The position numbers were made by a program, and so were the translations under genes. Shown here piece by piece: positions 4,974 through 10,294 of a DNA stretch of 10,294 nt. Source of the DNA: Muribaculaceae bacterium (GTDB lineage Bacteria; Bacteroidota; Bacteroidia; Bacteroidales; Muribaculaceae); assembly GCA_017545095.1 (NCBI GenBank), contig JAFYCU010000291.1, positions 1-10,294 of the forward strand, read 5' to 3'. Position 1 is the first letter of the stretch. Every line of letters starts with the position of its first letter. The notes below the pieces were generated by a model. The model was not told the origin of the DNA, searched no databases, and was given only the letters and a program-made list of their open reading frames with translations.

Positions 4974-6401
4974 ATGCGTTACTTAGAAATCTTCAAGCAA
5001 CTGAATCAAATTCCTCGGCCGTCGCACCACGAGGGTCGTGTGGCCGACTTCCTGTGCCAATGGGCCGAGCGGTTGGGGTTGAGCTACGACCGCGACGCGC
5101 AGAACTGCGTGGTGATTCGCAAGGCCGCCACGCCGGGACACGAGCACGCCACACCAGTGGTGATTCTCAACCACATGGACATGGTGTGTGTGGCCGATGC
5201 CGGCCGTGACTTCGACCCGCTGAACGACCCCATCGAGGCCTATGAGGACAACGGCTGGCTCAAAGCCCGCGGCACCTCGCTGGGTGCCGACAACGGCATC
5301 GGGCTGTCGATGGCACTGGCCATCCTCGAGGACAACAGCCTTGTGCACGGCCCCATCGAGGTGATCACCACCACCAACGAGGAGGACGGCATGACGGGAG
5401 CCGCTGCCCTGTCGCCCGACTTTCTGCATGGCCGCAAGGTGATCAACCTTGACTCGGAAGACTACGACACCATCACCACGGGTGCCGCCGGTGCCTACCT
5501 GCAAATCCACCACCTGCCGCTCACGCGTGTGGCGCCGCCCAGCGGCACGCTCAGCTGGCTGCGCCTGACCATCGAGGGCGGACGCGGCGGGCACTCGGGC
5601 GTCGACATCAACAAGGGGCGCGCCAGTGCCACCACACTGATGTGGGCTTTGCTCTCGGCCATTGGCGACGACGATGTGGTGAACCTGGCCGGCATCGATG
5701 TGGGGCAGGCCAGTGCCTCCATCGCCTCGAGCGCCACAGCCGTGATTTGCATCGACGAGCAGGGAGTGGACCACATCCGGGCCCGCGAGGCGCACTTCAA
5801 CCAATGGCTACGCGAGGAATATGGCGCCGCCGACCCCGACATCAGGTGCACCATCACCAATGCCGAGCCGCAGCGCCATGTGATCAACAGCGACGATGTG
5901 GATGCCCTGCTCACCGCCCTGGAGCAAATCCCGCAAGGCGTGGTGAAGATGAGCGAGACCATGCCTGGCACCGTGGAGACGAGCAACAACGTGGGACGCA
6001 TCACCGCCGACAAGCACGAGTTCACCATCTCCACTCACACTCGCAGCTTTGTGGAGGCCGACATGATTGCGCTGGGCAACGACATCAAGGCGGTGTTTGC
6101 CGAACAGGGAGCCACAACCGAGCTGGTGATGAGCGCCCCGGCATGGCAGGAGAACCAGCACAGCGACTTCCTTCAGCTCACCAGCGACACCTTCCAGGAT
6201 GTGCTGGGCTGGCGGCCGCGCATGGTGGCCATGCACTTCGTGCTCGAGGCGGGGTTCTTTGTGCAAAAGTATCCTGGCATCGAGATGGCCAGCATAGGCC
6301 CACGCATCGTGGAGCCGCACAGCACCGGCGAGCGCGTGGAGCTGAGCACGTGCCACGACATTTGGCGCGTGACCGTGGAGCTGCTACGCCGGCTAGCATA
6401 G
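4974..6401 (+). CDS. pepD: Aminoacyl-histidine dipeptidase (cytosol non-specific dipeptidase), family M20C
   Basis: Cytosolic zinc dipeptidase that hydrolyses a broad range of dipeptides, including Xaa-His, in peptide utilisation. The 475-residue product is close to E. coli PepD (485). The metal and catalytic residues of the M20 fold are all visible: H67 and D69 in NHMDMV, D106 in LGADNGIG (the bridging ligand), E136/E137 in TTNEEDGMTG (general base and ligand), D160 in INLDSED, and H449 in EPHSTGE near the C terminus. The segment around residues 200-210 (GGRGGHSGVDI) is the typical start of the lid/dimerisation part. No signal peptide is present. The frame is open upstream to 4875, but the promoter -7 box at 4897-4904 lies inside that extension and homologues start with MRYLEIF-like sequence or similar, so ATG 4974 is chosen. 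No Shine-Dalgarno sequence precedes it, as usual in this phylum. It is monocistronic: the divergent neighbour is upstream and a strong hairpin follows. Confidence 0.95.
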   Translation: MRYLEIFKQLNQIPRPSHHEGRVADFLCQWAERLGLSYDRDAQNCVVIRKAATPGHEHATPVVILNHMDMVCVADAGRDFDPLNDPIEAYEDNGWLKARGTSLGADNGIGLSMALAILEDNSLVHGPIEVITTTNEEDGMTGAAALSPDFLHGRKVINLDSEDYDTITTGAAGAYLQIHHLPLTRVAPPSGTLSWLRLTIEGGRGGHSGVDINKGRASATTLMWALLSAIGDDDVVNLAGIDVGQASASIASSATAVICIDEQGVDHIRAREAHFNQWLREEYGAADPDIRCTITNAEPQRHVINSDDVDALLTALEQIPQGVVKMSETMPGTVETSNNVGRITADKHEFTISTHTRSFVEADMIALGNDIKAVFAEQGATTELVMSAPAWQENQHSDFLQLTSDTFQDVLGWRPRMVAMHFVLEAGFFVQKYPGIEMASIGPRIVEPHSTGERVELSTCHDIWRVTVELLRRLA

Positions 6402-6417
6402 CACACCGCATCACGGC

Positions 6418-6447
6418 ATACCAGCGACAGGCCGATACCAGCGACAG
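6418..6447. repeat. Two 13-base direct repeats after pepD
   Basis: ATACCAGCGACAG occurs at 6418-6430 and again at 6435-6447, separated by GCCG. The pair lies just past the pepD stop codon. It may be a local duplication; no function is visible. Confidence 0.75.
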
Positions 6448-6487
6448 TGAATCGGTGTTGCCACACGATGCAACCCGAGTTTACCGC

Positions 6488-6535
6488 TTTACGCAGTGGC
6501 GCCGCACCCATCGGGGTGCGGCGCCACTGCGTAAA
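6488..6535. terminator. Perfect 22-bp hairpin between convergent pepD and LRR genes
   Basis: Bases 6488-6509 (beginning TTTACGCAGTGGCGCC) and 6514-6535 are exact reverse complements around the tetraloop ATCG. It is the only structure between the two convergent genes, 86 bases after the pepD stop and 41 bases after the LRR-gene stop, so a bidirectional terminator is the natural reading. It is very GC-rich, but only AAATGG follows on + and AAGCGG on -, so there is no proper U-tract. Confidence 0.8.
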
Positions 6536-6576
6536 TGGTCAAGCACATGGCCGAGATGCACTTGCTGAGATGGCCT

Positions 6577-9500
6577 CTATTCCTTGCCGAGCATGATGTT
6601 GATGACCTCGTTCATGTCGCTCACATCCACACTGCTGCTGTCATCGATGTCGGCGCGGTTGCCATAGTTGTCGGCGCTGTCCTTGCCGAGCATGATGTTG
6701 ATGATGATGTTCAGGTCGTCTACATCCACGGCGCCGCTGTCGTTCACATCGCCACGCACGCCCTCGGGCGTGTACCACAAGTCGAGCTGCACGGGCGAGG
6801 TGTAGTCACCGCCGAGCAGGCTCTTGCTAACGGCCAAATAGGCAATACCCGTGTTAATCGACATGAAGAGGTCGATATTGTTCACAAACTCAATCCACTG
6901 CTCGCAGCTGTTGCCCAGGAAGTAGGCCTTGGTGTCGTCGGGATTGGCGGCAAGCGGCGCGTAGGGGATGTCGTCGACGGTGAGCAACGGACGGAGCATG
7001 TTGTTGCCCAGGGCCGAAGGCGTTGTTGCCGAGGCCTGCATCAGGTAGCGCGTGCCGGGCTCGCCTTGCAGAATCACACCATTCTTGCTGGGGATGCGCG
7101 AATTGGTGAGTTTGATGGTGGTGGCCATGCGCCGTCCCATGTCGAATCCCGACACTCTATAGGCCGAGAGACCTTCGGGCAAAGTGATGTGGCGTGCGCA
7201 CGAGAAGGTGAGGAAGCCGTTGTCGAGGGTCATCACCCACGGCAGGATGTTAATCGAAGAATAGGTTTGCGTCCAAGTGAGAAGCCAGTGATTGGGCACA
7301 TAGCAGGCAAATCCCGATGCATTGTTGCCCACAAAGTTTTCGCCGAGCAGGGTGAATTGGTTCGGCCTCTTGTCGGTAAGAATCACCAGCGACTTCAGAT
7401 TTTTGGCACCATAGAAGGCGTTCTGGCCAATGCTTGTCACGGTGGATGCCACCTCCACGCTGGTAGCACCCGTGCCGGTGAAGGCATCGGGCTCGATGGC
7501 ATTCACCACCAGCACACGGCTATTATATTGGAAGGCCGAAGGAATCACCACACTGCCGGTGTAGTTCTCGCCCCGTTGCGGCGCGATGAGCGTGATGTTG
7601 CTGCCGGTGTTGGTCTCATACCACAGGCCACCATGCTTGAAACCGCGTGGCGACGCCGCGTTAATGACCACTTCGGTGTTGTAGAGTTCCTCGCCATAAG
7701 CATCGACGAGCATGCCTCCCACTGTGCTCCAGCCGAAGGTCTGGAACGACACGCATTTAGGCTGGGCGATATACAAGCCGTCGTTCAAAGTGAGCGTTGA
7801 GCGCAGCAGATGCTTGGTGCTGGTCAGGCGCAGCTCGGTTCCCGACCCTTCGAGGGTGAGATAAGCGTGATTCCTGCTGCTCTTCGACGTGGCATCGATC
7901 GCATAATCGATAGAGGATGCGCTGCTGGCAGTTGCTCCGGTAATGAAAACCTTGGTGTTGCCCTTGATGGTCAAATTATAGTCGGAATACAACGGTTGTT
8001 GCAAGTTGAGCGCACCGCCTCCGGTGATGGTAGCACTTTTTTGAGGGGTGCCGCACTCAAGCCATAGCGACCCGGAGATGGTGTTGATGCCGTTGACACT
8101 GATGGTCAAATCCTGGTATTGGGTGGAAACAGTGCCATTGATGGTGGCATTGTTCAGGGTGAGCGTCCGCGTCGACGGGTCAAACTTCACCTGGGTGCCG
8201 CTCACGCCGTTGAGCACCGTGAGGTCGCCGCAGTTGCTGGTGGTGACATCCTGGCCGTTGATGACCAGGTTGCAAGGCTCAGTCTCTCCTTGCAGATAGA
8301 TTTTCGCAATGGTGTTGATGCTTTCACTCGGATACCTCAAAACAGCCTCACCGCTGTATAGAGTTGTGAAAACAAGGTTTTTCTCAAAAACCTTGGATGC
8401 CGGGTTGAACAAGTAGGAGATGGAAATGAGCGTACCGTCGGGTCCAAAATTATTTGTGGCTTCGACAGTCGACTCCCCACTGATGCCGATGAGATGGTTA
8501 GAAGTCGGCACCGTTCCGGCTCCGTTGCTCAGTGTGGTGAAGCGGTAGAGGGTGCCCGGGGTGGCCTTCATCAGCAATCCTTTCAGGCTGGCGATGGAGC
8601 CAATCACCTGCTGCTTGTTGGCGATAATGTTATTGCCGCTGACGGTGAAGTCGGGCACATAGTAGAACTGCGCCGTGCTGGGCAACAGCAGCGGGCGATG
8701 GCATGAAATCGCCGTCCACTCGGTCTTGGGGACGATGCAGGGATGCAGCTGCGCCGCGGGATTGCTGCCCCAGTTATCATAGACGTTCTTCCAGACAGTG
8801 TAGAAACCCTTGATGGGCACATAGCACTTGAAATCGGAGGCGTTGTTGCCAAAGGCCTTATTGCCCAGGGTGATGGCGTTGTTGGTGTTATGCAGCAACA
8901 GCTCGTGCAGATTGGTACAGCCGTTGAAGGCGTTTGCGCCAAGCGAGTATACACCGTTGTCCATGTCGCGGGTTGAGTAGAGCTGCACCGAACTGAGTGC
9001 CGTGCAGCCCTTGAAAGCCTCGGCATCGATAACGCCGCGAGGGATTCCCACAAAGGTGAGCGAAGTGCACCCCTGGAAAGCACTGGCACCCACACTCTCA
9101 AACCCCGTTTCGGAACCCAGGTCGCTGCGTCCCACGCTGGTGATGTTGGTGTTGCCCTGGCAGGCATAAGGGGCGATGCGGGTCACATTGGCAGTGTAGC
9201 CGCTCGAACAGTTGCCATAGGTCACGGGCAAGTTGTCGGTGACACTGGAGATGGCTACGTAGGTCACATTGCCGTCCACGCCAATCAGGGTGGCCCGGGC
9301 ACTGTAGCTCGACACCGTGCGGGCGGTGTGGATGAGGTAGTAGCGGTTTGACGCGCTGAAATCGTGCGCAAGGTTGGGCGTGCGCGCCACATTGCCATCG
9401 GTGTCGATGCGTGTCCACACCGACGAGGCATTGTAGGTCGTGCGGGCGGCCTCGGTGGCGACGTGGACGTTACACTTTTTCATGCCGTCGAAAGCCGAGC

Positions 9501-9927
9501 TGGCCGCAAAGGGCGGCGTGGTGGCGGCAATGCCGAAGACCGTCATCGATGAACAGCTGCCGAAGGCATAGGTGTCGATGACGGTGATGGTGCTCGGCAG
9601 GCGCACACTGTACAGATTCGTGCAGCCATAGAAAGCGTCATGACCAATCTCGACAATGCCCCAGTCCACATACACATAGCGGAGACTGGTGCAGCTCTTG
9701 AACGCATTGGCGGCGATGCTATACACCTTGTACTCGGTGCCCAGCATCGTCACCCGGCCGGGAATATAAACCGAAGTGGGGTTCTGAGCCAACGCGGTGC
9801 TGGTGAAACCCACCACCTCCACCTCGCCACTCGCCAACTGGTTAAAGACGAGCGACCCCACATTGAACGAGGCGCTGGCGGACATCGCCATCAGCAAACT
9901 CACAAGAAATAGTAAAATCTTTTTCAT
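6577..9927 (-). CDS. Secreted BspA-like leucine-rich-repeat protein with C-terminal dockerin-like domain
   Basis: An 1116-residue exported, probably surface-linked protein. Residues 1-20 are a signal peptide (MKKILLFLVSLLMAMSASAS). LRR_5/BspA-type repeats follow, with the hallmark AF..C..L pattern: about 70-150 (for example ANAFKSCTSLRYVYV) and 248-365 (SAFQGCTSLTFVGIP, NAFNGCTNLHELLL). Residues 366-545 form a non-LRR module. Residues 551-705 (CNLVINGQDVTTSN, FDPSTRTLTLNNATING, LTISVNGINTIS) resemble a beta-helix-like domain frequent in Bacteroidales surface proteins. Further LRRs lie at about 800-880, then a second copy of the non-LRR module (879-1040). Residues 1057-1116 are a complete two-repeat dockerin-like domain with EF-hand positions D1060, N1062, D1068, D1071 and D1093, D1095, D1101, D1104. 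BspA-type proteins often bind host or bacterial surface partners; the ligand here is unknown. No lipobox or sorting C-terminal domain is seen. The start is supported by the signal peptide and the promoter upstream. Confidence 0.9.
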   Translation of the reverse strand: MKKILLFLVSLLMAMSASASFNVGSLVFNQLASGEVEVVGFTSTALAQNPTSVYIPGRVTMLGTEYKVYSIAANAFKSCTSLRYVYVDWGIVEIGHDAFYGCTNLYSVRLPSTITVIDTYAFGSCSSMTVFGIAATTPPFAASSAFDGMKKCNVHVATEAARTTYNASSVWTRIDTDGNVARTPNLAHDFSASNRYYLIHTARTVSSYSARATLIGVDGNVTYVAISSVTDNLPVTYGNCSSGYTANVTRIAPYACQGNTNITSVGRSDLGSETGFESVGASAFQGCTSLTFVGIPRGVIDAEAFKGCTALSSVQLYSTRDMDNGVYSLGANAFNGCTNLHELLLHNTNNAITLGNKAFGNNASDFKCYVPIKGFYTVWKNVYDNWGSNPAAQLHPCIVPKTEWTAISCHRPLLLPSTAQFYYVPDFTVSGNNIIANKQQVIGSIASLKGLLMKATPGTLYRFTTLSNGAGTVPTSNHLIGISGESTVEATNNFGPDGTLISISYLFNPASKVFEKNLVFTTLYSGEAVLRYPSESINTIAKIYLQGETEPCNLVINGQDVTTSNCGDLTVLNGVSGTQVKFDPSTRTLTLNNATINGTVSTQYQDLTISVNGINTISGSLWLECGTPQKSATITGGGALNLQQPLYSDYNLTIKGNTKVFITGATASSASSIDYAIDATSKSSRNHAYLTLEGSGTELRLTSTKHLLRSTLTLNDGLYIAQPKCVSFQTFGWSTVGGMLVDAYGEELYNTEVVINAASPRGFKHGGLWYETNTGSNITLIAPQRGENYTGSVVIPSAFQYNSRVLVVNAIEPDAFTGTGATSVEVASTVTSIGQNAFYGAKNLKSLVILTDKRPNQFTLLGENFVGNNASGFACYVPNHWLLTWTQTYSSINILPWVMTLDNGFLTFSCARHITLPEGLSAYRVSGFDMGRRMATTIKLTNSRIPSKNGVILQGEPGTRYLMQASATTPSALGNNMLRPLLTVDDIPYAPLAANPDDTKAYFLGNSCEQWIEFVNNIDLFMSINTGIAYLAVSKSLLGGDYTSPVQLDLWYTPEGVRGDVNDSGAVDVDDLNIIINIMLGKDSADNYGNRADIDDSSSVDVSDMNEVINIMLGKE

Positions 9928-10025
9928 AGCCTTTTTGTTTTAATTCGTTGATAATGAAATTTATAGAACGAGCCAAAGCAACTCCTGCACTTGCTCGTAT
10001 CGTCATCGCACAAATGACTCCGCCA

Positions 10026-10056
10026 CAAAATTAATCATTCTTTTCGATTTTGCAAA
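10026..10056 (-). promoter_or_regulatory. Bacteroidetes-type promoter of the LRR-protein gene
   Basis: On the minus strand TTTG (complement of 10053-10056) is followed after 19 bases by TAATTTTG (complement of 10026-10033), matching the -33/-7 consensus. The -7 box is about 98 bases before the start codon, giving a leader of roughly 90 bases. Confidence 0.8.
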
Positions 10057-10294
10057 AATTTGTTCATTAAAAACGGAAAACAGCCCGCGTTTTGCCCCAG
10101 CGATTGAAACAGGCGATTGAAACAACCATTTTGAGAATTTAGCCTGAATAATTCAGCTTCTTCCGAAATTTTGAGTGATGAAGGTTTTGAGTGATGAAGC
10201 ATGTAGAGCCGCATCACGATGCGGCTCCCCCGATGCAATTTCCCCGTTCACGATGGGTATCACCCCACTCGGCCATCCGGCCAGCACATGTGTA
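10057..10294. other. Non-coding end of window with short direct repeats and a hairpin
   Basis: No gene is convincing here; the open frame on the minus strand at 10035-10238 has no recognisable features and overlaps the LRR promoter. Visible structure: GCGATTGAAACA twice (10100-10111, 10113-10124), the odd palindrome CTGAATAATTCAG (10144-10156), TTTTGAGTGATGAAG twice (10169-10183, 10185-10199), and the hairpin at 10206-10227. The neighbouring gene to the right is outside the window. Confidence 0.6.
10206..10227. repeat. GC-rich hairpin GAGCCGCATC/GATGCGGCTC
   Basis: GAGCCGCATC (10206-10215) and GATGCGGCTC (10218-10227) are exact reverse complements separated by AC; realistically the stem is 9 bp with a 4-base loop. 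CCCCC follows rather than T, so it is not an obvious + strand terminator. It could end a gene lying beyond the window's right edge, or be a dispersed palindromic repeat. Confidence 0.7.

Noticed and set aside
6535..7800. Open frame of 421 codons on + opposite the LRR-protein gene
   Set aside because: Antisense shadow of a gene with clear LRR and dockerin motifs; its translation is His/Val-rich and starts in the terminator hairpin.
3641..9927. Cellulosome locus based on dockerin repeats
   Set aside because: No cohesin, scaffoldin or glycoside hydrolase is present; dockerin-like repeats are common in non-cellulosomal Bacteroidales proteins.
10100..10124. CRISPR-like sequence: GATTGAAAC twice
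   Set aside because: ATTGAAAC resembles the end of many CRISPR repeats, but the copies are 13 bases apart with no spacer-sized gap, no further copies and no cas gene.

Overview
The window looks like a chromosomal segment from a fairly GC-rich member of the Bacteroidales, most plausibly a Prevotellaceae or Muribaculaceae relative. Three things point there. Promoters match the Bacteroidetes type (TTTG, 19-20 bases, TAnnTTTG) at three places. No gene has a Shine-Dalgarno sequence. The protein families (C69 dipeptidase with signal peptide, secreted SUMF1-fold protein, BspA-like leucine-rich-repeat protein, dockerin-like repeats) are typical of gut Bacteroidales. The genus assignment is inference.

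Layout from left to right: the 3' part of valS (+, 1-1224); a 146-base gap built from two different 7-base tandem repeats around an inverted repeat; a secreted C69 dipeptidase gene (+, 1371-3017); about 620 bases without a convincing gene (3018-3640) but with three strong inverted repeats, including a perfect 36-base palindrome; a secreted SUMF1-fold protein with half a dockerin (-, 3641-4621); a divergent promoter region with symmetric GTCGAAT motifs; pepD (+, 4974-6401); a perfect 22-bp hairpin between convergent genes; a 1116-residue secreted leucine-rich-repeat protein with a C-terminal two-repeat dockerin-like domain (-, 6577-9927); its promoter; and a repeat-bearing end without a gene (10057-10294).

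The genes do not form one operon. Two encode peptide-degrading enzymes acting in different compartments: the C69 enzyme is exported, PepD is cytosolic. This fits peptide scavenging but is not specific to it. Two encode exported proteins that share the dockerin-like calcium-binding repeat. No cohesin, scaffoldin, transposase, phage gene, RNA gene or CRISPR array is visible. I find no clear new multi-gene system. The best leads are the heptamer arrays that touch both flanking genes, the symmetric motif cluster between the divergent promoters, the palindrome-rich gap, and the dockerin repeats on a SUMF1-fold protein that lacks one FGE catalytic cysteine.
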